64,000 nucleotides of DNA, from contig AP026539.1 of the NCBI GenBank assembly GCA_026075535.2, forward strand, positions 13,082,001 to 13,146,000, given 5' to 3'. This DNA comes from Tricholoma matsutake (Eukaryota > Basidiomycota > Agaricomycetes > Agaricales > Tricholomataceae). The notes beneath the pieces are model-generated. The model was not told the origin of the DNA. It ran no database searches and worked only from the letters and a program-made list of their open reading frames with translations. Below, piece by piece: positions 44,633-53,739 of this stretch (its first letter is position 1; each line of letters starts with the position of its first letter). Made by a program: the position numbers and the translations under genes.

Positions 44633-45000
44633 CACCCACCCCCAGCCTCACGAGCAACTGCTCATGGGGTGGAACATGGGTGGAACGGCGCCCAGGCACA
44701 GGGACAGGAGATGACAATGAACACCACCCACCCCCAGCCTCATGAGCAACTGCTCGTGGGGTGGATCGCGGGTGGAACGACAACAACGACAAGCCACCCA
44801 CCCCCAGCCTCACGAGCAACTGCTCGTGGGGTGGAATGTGGGTGGAACGGCACCCAGGTGCAGGGATAGGAGATGACAATGCACCACCTGCCCCCAGCCT
44901 CACGAGCAACTGCTCATGGGGTGGAACATGGGTGGAACGACAATGATGACAAGCCACCTACCCCCAGCCTCACGAGCAACTGCTCGTGGGGTGGATTTTG
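44633..45000 (+). repeat. Five-copy CACGAGC hairpin array in N3
   Basis: CACGAGCAACTGCTCGTG and close variants occur near 44649, 44740, 44810, 44900 and 44970. Each sits in CCACCCCCAGCCT...GGGGTGG, which extends the stem. Spacers encode GTTCCAC / GTGGAAC inverted words. Single relatives with other stems lie near 486, 811, 883, 25335, 26641 and 27165. Confidence 0.8.
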
Positions 45001-45029
45001 GGTGGAAGGACAGACAACAGCAGGGTCGT

Positions 45030-45300
45030 GTCCCCTCCCCCTCCCCCACACTTTGTGTGGGGAGGGATTTTTTTTGTATTTTTAATTATTTATTAGTATT
45101 GTGCCCCCCTCCCCCGTTTTGCGTGGGGGAGGGATTTTTCTCTTCATGTTTTTACCTCCCCCCTCGCGTTTGGCGCGAGGGGTTAGCTTTTTATGTATAT
45201 AAATAAAACTCCCTCTCACATCTTGTGAGAGGGAGGATTTTTTGTTTATGTATATAATTACAATTATCCCCACTCCCTCGCATTCAATGTGAGGGATGTG
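45030..45300 (+). repeat. GC-rich hairpin array with T runs in N3
   Basis: Hairpins begin near 45040 (CCCCACAC / GTGTGGGG), 45105 (CCCTCCCCC / GGGGGAGGG), 45158 (CCCCTCGCG / GCGCGAGGGG), 45209 (CTCCCTCTCACA / TGTGAGAGGGAG) and 45270. Most are followed by T-rich tracts. N1 has the same class at 990-1125. Confidence 0.75.
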
Positions 45301-45385
45301 GTTAATTAAAAAAATTTGATCTTAACTACTTCGAAAAAAATTAGAGTGTCATGAATAAACATTATATTACTATCTAATAATTCTC

Positions 45386-45470
45386 CTGTGGCTCAACTGG
45401 TTAAGCACACATGTTTGGTTTGTCATGTGATCATTCTAATCAAGATGTCTTGAGTTCAATCCTTACTCTG
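45386..45470 (+). repeat. tRNA-like segment, right arm of N3
   Basis: TGGCTCAACTGGTTAAGC (A box, 45390) and GAGTTCAATCC (B box, 45451) are a close match to 1228-1318. It points to the right terminus. Confidence 0.7.
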
Positions 45471-45554
45471 CACAAATATATTTTGTAGGCACTTTGACAA
45501 CTTAAGACTTGAAATTTGACTATCCATCAGGCTATATACTCTAAGTTGAGGATC

Positions 45555-45725
45555 TGGAGTAACCAGAATAACCAGAATAACTGGACTCTGACTGGAATAA
45601 CTGGACTCCCCAATCAGAATAACTGGACTCTGACCGGAATAACTGGACTCCGACTGGAATAATTGGATTCCAACCGGAATAACTGGACTCCAACCGGAAT
45701 AACTGGACTCTGACTGGAATAGGTG
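45555..45725 (+). repeat. CCGGAATAACTGGACT minisatellite of N3 right end
   Basis: At least six units of AACTGGACTCYGACYGGAAT (about 20 bp) occur. The left end (43525-43715) carries related CCGGAAT and CCAGAAT units in inverted arrangement. Confidence 0.8.
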
Positions 45726-45751
45726 GGGGAGGGTAAATTACAGAAATCTAA

Positions 45752-47130
45752 GGCTGCCTAATTGGTTGATTCATCTTTCTGAGAGTTAAGTGCTGTGATT
45801 ATTGACACATTTCTAAACTCTATTTGTGACACATGTGATCATCCCTTGATTTTACTTGATACAAGTGTGGTCAAAAATGCAATATCTGTGTGAGTGCATG
45901 CCTTGTACCTCATATTTTGCAATGCAGTTTGAAACTGCAGATCTCTGTGGGAGTCAGCAACCTGTCTCTGATTTTGCTGTAAGATTACAACAGTAGTCAC
46001 TTGGTGCCATAATGCCTTTCCAATGGCTGCTTCTCGACTTTGTGCTGACTTTGCATTAATACCAACAGTCCAACTATATAAAGAAGCATTTTCTCCACCA
46101 ATAGGTGGTGGTAATTGTGCAAAATCACCTGAAAAAATCATGTGCATACTGCCAAAAGGAGAAGTTGGATTGTTCATAAGCTCAGCTTGTCTTGCACTAA
46201 TGTGATATAAGGCTCAGCAGGATAACATGGACACTTCATCAAAAAAAACAGTCTACTCCTTGTAGTCATGTTTTTGCTTGTGCTAATTGAACAACACTGG
46301 ATTTTCTTCCTTCTAAGTGAATTGCAAACATGCAATGATAGGTTGAGCCATTTAGTAAAGATGCAGCACTTCCAGTAGGAGCTACAATTACTAATTGATG
46401 AGCTTCCTTTTTCTGTGTGAATAAATGCATTAGTGCCTTTAGCACTCTAGTTTTCCCTGTGCCTGCCATACCTGCAAGATTCATTTTTAGTTGCTCAGGG
46501 GTTTCACTACAGGAATGATTTGCTACAATTTGGTAAGCTGTTTCTTGTTCTGTGTTCAATTCAAATTCCTTTACTATATTGTCTATCAAAGGTTGCCATT
46601 TCAGTGTTGCTCTTTTTCTTTCTAAATGAGATTTGTCTACTACCTTTACTTCATTTGGTGTCCAATTTACTGCATGTCCCATTTTCTGGTGCACTTGTGT
46701 CTGAGGAAAAAATTGAGCTCTTTCTTTTAAAACATGAGCATGTGCTGCCATTACAGCAGCATTCCACTGTCCTGCTCACTGACACAGGCTCTGGTGCTAA
46801 TTCCAAATCTGAAGGTAAGAGTTTTGCATTACAGTTTGTCCATCCTGCATCAATCAGAGTTCTTCTAATTGAAGTCATCATAGTCTGCATGCATAGCTGA
46901 GCCTTACCAAATGCTGATGAAATATGAATGTCTGCCACAATGTCTGCATACTCTGCTGTATCTAAATTATCATGTGCAATTGTTTGATCAAGAGTGGTCC
47001 ACACTGTGTTGTCTTCTTCTGTCCAGCTTGGTATTGAGACTGCTCCCTTTTTCATTTGAGCATGAAAATCATGTTGTGCATCTAAACATTCATATTGTAT
47101 GTTCATATTAGCCATATTTCTTTTTGACAC
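45752..47130 (-). pseudogene. Helitron H2 helicase, N-terminal half
   Basis: The minus strand reads YECLDAQHDFHAQMKKGA (47110), VKEFELNTEQETAYQIV, GMAGTGKTRVLKALMHLF (Walker A), DEVSMLSC (Walker B, about 46230), FGSMHMIFSGDFAQLPPP and ASLYSWTVGINAKSAQS, then KACTHTDIAFLTTLVSSKI. These are PIF1/RecD-type motor motifs of a Helitron. Frame breaks occur near 46750 and 46200. Confidence 0.8.
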
Positions 47131-47607
47131 TTTGAAAATTTGTAGTTTATGAAGGCATCATTCCATGTGTTGTTTGCATGTTTCAAATGTAGACCTGTTC
47201 TCCATGGCCTGAACAAAGTGAGCATGGAACTGCAATAATATTCTCAATCCCCTTGGTCACATCATGGAATAGTAGTTCCAATAAAATTTGGAATTTGTGC
47301 TTTACCAGGTGCCAACCAGCAACTTGCATGTGTTGTTGAAAAGGGGTGCTCTGGTAAAAATTTAAGCCAAGAAGCTTGTGGTTTAACCTGTAATTTCTCT
47401 TCAGAGTCAACTTCAGAGTCAAAGTCATTATCTGTCTGTGAACCACAGTGGGATGTGAGGATTTGTTAACCTTTGATTTAACATGTTGGCAGCAAGATAT
47501 CCAGTCATATAAACAGACAGATTCTAACTCTGGAGCATGCAAAAGATAGTCATCTACTGGTGAAAAACTTACTATGTTGTGATGCTGTCAAAGTATTGCC
47601 ACCTTCT
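47131..47607 (-). pseudogene. Helitron H2, linker between Rep and helicase (right of gypsy B)
   Basis: The minus strand reads DYLLHAPELESVCLYDWISC, then in other frames TPFQQHMQVAGWHL, RCDQG, EYYCSSMLTLFRPWRTG. This corresponds to the conserved region in which Helitron proteins describe HRP-E-L and MLTLFKPWR motifs before the helicase. The join to 51754 across gypsy B reads ..NKMPEKVAIL... Confidence 0.75.
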
Positions 47608-48017
47608 TGTTAGGGCGACACCCACTATCTGCTAGCTAAGACCATGCAGGTTCTCTCTACAAGAAGGGGGCGGGATCCACACGCGTGATGGGGAATTGAT
47701 GGTTTTGATGCGAGGGGTTATTAATAGGTGAGTTTGTTGAGATAGGCCTTTCACACCGAAAATGTAGGTGGAATACCTAAGAGAACACAACAGGGGTCCC
47801 CTAGGCATATATTTAGGGTTTATATACTATGTTACATATATTGTACATTGTTGTTACCGACATGCGCATACAGGCGCATACATAGTGATGCGTGCAAAAT
47901 AATATTCTCATGCTATCAAAGTGTAGCATCATTTGGCGTCATTTGGTGTAATGTAGTGTAATTTGACATAATAAAATAAAATGAAATTTTATTAGGTAAT
48001 GGGGCTGTTTCCTAACA
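47608..48017 (-). repeat. 3' LTR of gypsy B
   Basis: On the plus strand it runs TGTTAGGGCGACACCC to TTTCCTAACA. In element sense it follows the ATAAAAGGGGGGTAA purine tract. Confidence 0.9.
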
Positions 48018-48028
48018 TTACCCCCCTT

Positions 48029-48866
48029 TTATGCCTCGACTTCCAGGCAAGAAAATATTATGTTTGTCCCCTCTGTGAAATTTTGGTAAGGCCGGAATTT
48101 CATCCCCTCATACACCATTCTCACAATGCGACGCGGAGCATTCGGATTACATTTAAAGAATTGGGCGATTGCGTTATGCGCTTGCTTACAATTCTCTTCG
48201 GGTTCCCACAAATTATTTTTGTCGGTATAGTTTTTCCACTTTATTAAGAACTCCAATTTGTTCCGTCGAAGACGTGAGTCTAGAATTTCTTCAACTATGT
48301 ATTCTGGAGCACCTTCTACTATTATCAGGTAAGTGGGATACGTTAATCTCGGGATCAATCTTAAATGATCAGGGTAATTTTAGCACTACCACATTAGGCG
48401 AGATCACTTTGGAGATCGCATATGGGCCAACTTGTTTCTCCATAAGTTTCTTCGAAGGTCATGGAATATTCAGGTCCTTGGTACTTAGCCATACCAAGTC
48501 ACCAACTTTGTACTCTGGAGTGCATGCTCGAGTACGATCCATGTGTCGCATCATGTCATCACGTGCTTTCTTCAATGCTGCCTCTGCTTCCTCTTGTACC
48601 TTTTGCATCTTAGATACAAAATCTTCTACTGACTGTACTTTGACTTCCCTTCTGGGTTCTACTCCCATGCGAGGATGATATCCATAATTCATGAAAAAGG
48701 GTGTCATACGAGTAGCCGAATGGAATTTATTATTGTGGGAAAATTTGGCAATTGCCAACCATTCAGGCCAGTCGGTTTGTCGGTAGTTGACAAACATACG
48801 TAGGTACTGCTCCAACTCCTGATTCATTCTCTCTGTCTGCCCATCAGTCTGTGGGTGATATGCCAT
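48029..48866 (-). pseudogene. Integrase C-terminus and chromodomain, gypsy B
   Basis: MAYHPQTDGQTERMNQELEQ (48866) is the E-containing end of the integrase core. It continues VGDLVWLSTKDLNIP to 48459. After a frame change comes APEYIVEEILDSRLRRNK and LIKWKNYTDKNNLWEPEEN, the chromodomain, ending in a tail (FRPYQNF..) that is cut off in copy A. Confidence 0.85.
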
Positions 48867-48905
48867 AGATAATTTAGTTTGAATTCCTAATATGTTGTTT
48901 AGTTC

Positions 48906-50111
48906 TCACATAAACATGGAAGCAAATTGTGGTCTGCAATCGGAGATAACGGTATCGGGTAACCCATGTAACCACCATACCTGATTTAGATAGAGGTGCA
49001 CCAAGCCCAATGATGAGGTTTCTGTAGTAGTAGGAATAATATGGACCTCCTTTGTAAAGCAGTCGCATACTATGAATATTGCATTGTACCCTTGAGCCTC
49101 GGGTAATCTGGTAATAAAATCCACAGATATATCTCGCCACGGTGCTTTAGGTATAAGGTTCGGCATTAATTTTCCTGCAGGTTTCTCTGGAAATTTCTTT
49201 CCCCTCATGCACATATCACATCCATCCACATACCCCAACACATACTTCGAAATTCCGGGCCACCAATAATTTCTCATTACTAATTCCAATGTCTTCCATC
49301 TTCCTGGGTGTCCAGCAATCGGCATATTGTGATGTAACTGGACAATCTCCCTTCGCAAATCCTGATCCTTCAGTACATACACTTTTCCTTGGAACAACAC
49401 CAACCCTTGTTCCTCAGCCCATTTGTCTCCTTTGATATTACCTTTCTTCTCTCCCTTCAGAGCTTTCACGGCTTCCACTACTTCATTGTCCATTTCCGAG
49501 CATTGTCTAATTGTAGACAACATTTCCGTGGCTGAGCTATCTATTAATAGATGCCCTTGACGCATAGCGCAAATGCGAAAGTATTCGGGTTTGAGTAAGG
49601 TAACATTTTTATTGTCCTCCTCCACCCCCCTTTTATAATCAATACGTCTGGATAAGGCATCTGCTTTCCTCATTAAGCTTCCCGCTTTATGGACCAAGTG
49701 AAAGTTGAAACACGATAGGAATAGTGCCCAATGCACTTGCCAGTGATTAAGCTTTTTAGTGGACATGAAGTATTGCAGATTTTGATGATCCATCCAGATC
49801 TCAATTTGATGCATACATCCCTCCAAATAATGCCTCCATGCCTCCAATGCTCGTATTATCCCCAACATCTCTTTGTCATGCACATCATAATTCCTCTCCA
49901 CATCATTCAACCCTTTTGACAAGTATGCACAAGGATGCCATTTGTCATCTTCGCACAGCATTGATAATACCGCTCCAGTAGCAAAATCGGATGCATCGGA
50001 TTCCACTCGCAAAGGGCATGTGAAATCTACTGGGGCTAATATTGGTCCCTCCACAAACTTCCTCTTCAACTCCTCAAATGCTGTCTGCTGCTGCTCTCCC
50101 CACCTCCACAC
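48906..50111 (-). CDS. RNase H and integrase N-terminal/core segment, gypsy B
   Basis: This is a 401-codon open frame. RNase H: RVESDASDFATGAVLSML, YDVHDKEMLGIIRALEAWR, IWMDHQNLQYFM. Integrase zinc domain: HHNMPIAGHPGRW..CDMCMRGKKF. Core: SVDFITRLPEAQGYNAIF (D1), TVISDCRPQFAS (D2). It runs off into the next frame at about 48906, a few codons before the catalytic Glu. It is the longest intact coding stretch of this gypsy family here. Confidence 0.85.
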   Translation of the reverse strand: MWRWGEQQQTAFEELKRKFVEGPILAPVDFTCPLRVESDASDFATGAVLSMLCEDDKWHPCAYLSKGLNDVERNYDVHDKEMLGIIRALEAWRHYLEGCMHQIEIWMDHQNLQYFMSTKKLNHWQVHWALFLSCFNFHLVHKAGSLMRKADALSRRIDYKRGVEEDNKNVTLLKPEYFRICAMRQGHLLIDSSATEMLSTIRQCSEMDNEVVEAVKALKGEKKGNIKGDKWAEEQGLVLFQGKVYVLKDQDLRREIVQLHHNMPIAGHPGRWKTLELVMRNYWWPGISKYVLGYVDGCDMCMRGKKFPEKPAGKLMPNLIPKAPWRDISVDFITRLPEAQGYNAIFIVCDCFTKEVHIIPTTTETSSLGLVHLYLNQVWWLHGLPDTVISDCRPQFASMFM

Positions 50112-50852
50112 TACTCCCTTTCGTGTAAGGTTATGTAAGGGTGCGGCAATTTAGAAAAATTGTGCACAAAGCGACGATAATAATTTGCGAGTCCCAAGAA
50201 GGCTTGAACCTCCTTGACATGGGTGGGCGCAGGCCAATCTGTGATCGCCTGTACCTTGATTGGATCCATTTTGATCCAGTCAGGGCCGATCAATAATCCT
50301 AGGAACTCGATCTCGCTTGCCCCAAACACACACTTCTCTGGTTTTAAAAATAGATCATTCTCCGCCAACCTCCGTAACACCTCCTGTACTATTGCCTCAT
50401 GATTCTCTTCATCCTCCATGAATATCAGAATGTCGTCAATAAATATTATTACCACGCCTTTGTCTATTACGTCCTTGAAAATGTCATTCATCATATTTTG
50501 AAAGGTCGGGGGACTATTAGTCATCCCAAAAAACATGACAAGCGGCTCGAACGGTAGATAGACTTTGAATAAAGAGGGATTTAATCCTGCTTTCAAAAAC
50601 TCTACCACGCGCTTTTCCATTTCCGGATTTCTCCACTGTCTCATCCTCCTGCGATATCCACTCCACCATCTCCTCCATCTCATCATCTCTTTCTCCTGTC
50701 ATCTCTGGCTGTACTTCCACTTGTCTGGGCTGTGATGCTCCCAATACTGACACTAATTGCGACATTTGCACTCTGAGTGCATCAATTTTCGCCTCTAGTG
50801 CTGGTATGGGAACAGGATTAGGACCAGGATTAGAAGTTGAAGGTTCAGACAT
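50111..50852 (-). pseudogene. Fused gag remnant and reverse transcriptase C-half, gypsy B
   Basis: MSEPSTSNPGPNP (50852) starts gag as in copy A, then jumps to [12 protein letters not shown] and straight into [17 protein letters not shown]. The gag C-terminus, knuckle, protease and RT fingers are deleted. [15 protein letters not shown] (FIDD box) and [15 protein letters not shown] remain. Confidence 0.8.
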
Positions 50853-51338
50853 AATTGTAGAATCTGTGATGAATCACTTCTTCGACACATTCAAAATTTT
50901 TCTTCGAGACCTCTCCAAACATCTACGGGTCACGTGATAAGGTTCGTCGAGGTTCGTCAATGGTTCGTCGTTCGTCGGGCGCCTATTTTGACACTTTGGA
51001 TCAACAACCCTTCCAACAGTGCCTGATCTTGGAGATATCACTGAATTCGCCTTGTAACTAAAATAGTCATCTGAATAGAGTAATGTAAATCGTAACTAAA
51101 CCAGATCCGATTGGTTGTCTAGTTGCAGCTGTCCTAATGATGAGCACTGCCTCTTGATCACTGGCAGTTGCAATGTAAGGCAAGGCCTGGCGTCGGCTTA
51201 CAAAAGAAAAGGTAGATTACGTATATACAAGTACTTCTGGCTCATGCCGAAAGGATGAGTAATCGGATGTGGTGCGGTGAAACAATGACGTATGCGCAAG
51301 TAAGAGAAGGTGCACTGATATGGGTAGTTGTGTTCTTC

Positions 51339-51748
51339 TGTTAGGGCAACACCCACTATCTGCTAGCTAAGACTGTGCAGGTTCTCTCTACAAGAAGGGG
51401 GCGGGATCCACGCGCGTGATGGGGAATTGATGGTTTTGATGCGAGGGGTTATTAATAGGTGAATTTGTTGAGATAGGCCTTTCACACCGAAAATGTAGGT
51501 GGAATACCTAAGAGAACACAACTGGGGTCCCCTAGGCATATATTTAGGGTTTATATACTATGTTACATATATTGTACATTGTTGTTACTGACGTGCGCAT
51601 ACAGGCACATACATAGTGATGCGTGCAAAATAATATTCTCACACTATCAAAGTGTAGCGTCATTTGGCGTCATTTGGTGTAATGTAGTGTAATTCGACAT
51701 AACAAAATAAAATGAAATTTTATTAGGTAATGGGGCTGTTTCCTAACA
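51339..51748 (-). repeat. 5' LTR of gypsy B
   Basis: It has the same limits and length (410 bp) as 47608-48017, with CTTCT immediately outside. Confidence 0.9.
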
Positions 51749-51753
51749 CTTCT

Positions 51754-52048
51754 CTGGCATCTTGTTTGTTGGATGTTCTTGAGAAAATGTTGAATTAGTA
51801 TTCCATGCAGCACAAGCTTTTGAAACAAATGATTGCCAGTAAAAAGGAACAAAAATATAATTAGTGTAGTGGTCTGGATTATCTAAAAGATACAAACATA
51901 TCATTGGTGATCCCATCTCCATCTTTGCAGACAAACAACTAACAATTTTGGTCATCAATTGGCATGCCTTTGCCTGTCAGACTTCTTCTCCTGCTATCAA
52001 TTCAGCATTCTTCTGAAATACTGCTCTGACTGTATCAAATATTATATG
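51754..52048 (-). pseudogene. Helitron H2, Rep C-terminal region between gypsies B and C
   Basis: The minus strand reads HIIFDTVRAVFQKNAELIAG, MTKIVSCLSAKMEMGSPM, CLYLLDNPDHYTNYIFVPFY, typical of the Helitron region after the second Rep tyrosine. One stop (TGA, about 51979) interrupts it. It joins 59535 through KTHIIFDTV when gypsy C and one ATATG copy are removed. Confidence 0.8.
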
Positions 52049-52887
52049 TGTTAAGACTATAGGTCTCAACTCAGCCTAGTCTTCATATGTTGCAGTTGGA
52101 GGCTTTCCAACTGTATCAGTTCTTGCAGTAAGAGGCTTTCTTACTGTATCGGGTTCTGTTTGGGACTTGGTGCTTCCTAAGTCGATATGGCTATCCATAC
52201 TCAGAGGCTTTCTGAGTAGACCGTCGGTTTGTGTATCACAGTTGGAGGCTTTCCAACTGTTGAGTTTGAGTTATCACAGCTAGGGGCTTCCTAAGCTGTC
52301 AAGTGTTCTGGTTGAGTCTAAGACCGTTATTTGAATTAGGTCAAGCTAAGGAATACAGGCAGTATTACTGTAGCTTATATACGGTTCAGAGAATGTCTAT
52401 CATCCAATCGGAGTAGGAGATCCTTGTCAAGTAAATATAGAAGGGACAATAGAACAGTAAGCCTTATGCCTAGCATAAGGAGTCCGATGTCACGGAGTGC
52501 TGCGGTGCGGCATGTCGAAGAACAATAGCAAATAACCCTCATGCCAGGCATGAGGCGTCCAATGTTACAGAGTGCTGTGGTGCAGCATGTCAGGAAACAA
52601 TAACAGATAAGCCTCATGCCTAGCATGAGGCGTCCAATGTCACAGATCCGATCTCAAGGACATGCTGTGGCACAGCATGTCGATCGTGAGAGTCTGACAT
52701 CACAGACCTCATGTTAGGAGGCTGTCGTATCACAGCATGTATGGGAGTGGGTTCGGGTGCATGGAGTCACCATGCATCAAAGCATCTTCCGTCGGAAGTG
52801 AGTCGAGTCGAATGAGAAAATTAAAGTACCCAGTCTTGCTGGCGTACATCTGGTCGTCATGGGTTACAATAACAGAAAATCGTAACA
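52049..52887 (-). repeat. 3' LTR of gypsy C
   Basis: 839 bp. Six hairpins at 52093-52298 share a GAGGCTTTC-like loop (plus strand). Further palindromes such as CCTCATGCCTAGCATGAGG lie at 52450-52740. Confidence 0.9.
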
Positions 52888-52988
52888 TCACCCTCTCTCT
52901 ATCTTTGAAGTCACTGACTTCGAATAATATCTTCGTTCCTTCTCTGCGGTCTGGTCAGATGTGGTCTGGATAGATGAATGGATTGGGG

Positions 52989-53267
52989 TCAAGGGGTGCG
53001 ATGGAGGAATAACTCGTGTTCGAACTCGGACCATGATCGGGTTCTTCTGGTTTGTGCTGCCTCAGGCAGTGGTGTCAGCGGGGTGGTGATCTCGTAGAGA
53101 GATGGGTTCTCTATAGGGTTCTGTAGAATGGAGAATTCGATGTCTGTAATCAGGGGTTCGGGTCTTGGTCGAAAGATGGCATAGAGGCAGAATACAAAGG
53201 TCAGGGCCATGGCCACAGCCAGGATCATGCCAATGATGATGGCGAGGATCTCAATCCCTGTGGGCAT
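52989..53267 (-). CDS. Small membrane ORF after pol, gypsy C (92 aa)
   Basis: Residues about 4-29 (GIEILAIIIGMILAVAMALT, FVFCLYAIF) form one transmembrane helix. A cytosol-like tail contains PLITDIEFSILQ and AAQTRRTRSWSEFEHELFLH. The ORF starts 25 bp after the pol stop and is intact. Gypsy D has the same ORF in the same place, decayed. Function is unknown: it is too short and lacks the signal peptide and cleavage site of a retroviral Env, so I call it an accessory protein. Confidence 0.7.
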   Translation of the reverse strand: MPTGIEILAIIIGMILAVAMALTFVFCLYAIFRPRPEPLITDIEFSILQNPIENPSLYEITTPLTPLPEAAQTRRTRSWSEFEHELFLHRTP

Positions 53268-53292
53268 GGTTCCACCTCTACAGCCGTCACTG

Positions 53293-53739
53293 TCATTTAT
53301 ATGCTCCTAGAATTTTTCTGGCATGTTTCAGGTTTCCCTCGGGCTCCCATGAGTTCTCCGAGGTCGGGTATCCGACCCACTTCACTAAGAAGTGCATGGT
53401 CCTTCCTTTCTTCTTATGTCCGATGATCACTTCCACTTCATACTCCGATTCGCCCTCTATCAGGTCGGGCGGTGGTTCTGGGAAGTTTGGTCCATGTGTC
53501 TCAGTTTCTTTGTATGGGCAAAGAAGTGCTGCATGGAATACCGGGTGTATCTTCCATTGTTCTGGCAGCTTCAGTTGGTAGGAGAGTGGGCTCAGGACCT
53601 TTTCAATAGAGAACGGTCCTTCTCTTTTCAGTGCGAGCTTCTTTGTTTGGTGTGTCGTTCTGAGGTTCTTCGCTTCTAGCCACACTCTGTCTCCTTCTTT
53701 GAATGGGGTGAAGTGCCTTGTCGTTCTTTCCGCCATCAT
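53293..53739 (-). pseudogene. Integrase C-terminus with GPF motif and chromodomain, gypsy C
   Basis: EGDRVWLEAKNLRTTHQTKK, REGPFSIEKVLSPLSYQLKL and HPVFHAALLCPYKETETHG form the GPY/F module. EYEVEVIIGHKKKGRTMHF, LVKWVGYPTSENSWEP is the chromodomain. The stop at 53293 is 25 bp before the membrane ORF. Confidence 0.85.

Larger units (their letters stand above)
43504..45743. mobile_element. Non-autonomous KDZ-like TIR element N3 (2.24 kb)
   Basis: The left end is GAGTACTTTACACTCCCCC and the inverted right end is CTGTAATTTACCCTCCCCC. A perfect 8-bp duplication, AAATCTAA, lies at 43496-43503 and 45744-45751, inside the Helitron H2 helicase. Contents in order: a CCGGAAT-type minisatellite, an outward tRNA-like segment, Cys/Pro-coding debris, two hairpin-intron modules, the CAAATGGGATGT block, five CACGAGC hairpins, five GC-rich hairpins, a tRNA-like segment and a minisatellite. 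It is the best-preserved non-autonomous copy. Confidence 0.9.
47608..51748 (-). mobile_element. Ty3/gypsy chromovirus B, internally deleted
   Basis: The 410-bp LTRs at 47608-48017 and 51339-51748 are of the same family as A. The 5-bp duplication CTTCT lies at 47603-47607 and 51749-51753. The 4.1-kb copy is on the minus strand. Between a gag remnant and the middle of RT a large piece is missing. RNase H and integrase are in one long open frame. It keeps CGA codons where A has TGA, so it is younger or less decayed. Confidence 0.92.

Noticed and set aside
44323..45206. Open frames of 60-170 codons on both strands of N3
   Set aside because: They run through the hairpin array in several frames simultaneously and encode only its repeat.
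52989..53267. A retroviral-type envelope gene in gypsy C
   Set aside because: At 92 residues with one helix and no signal peptide or furin site, it can only be called a small membrane ORF.
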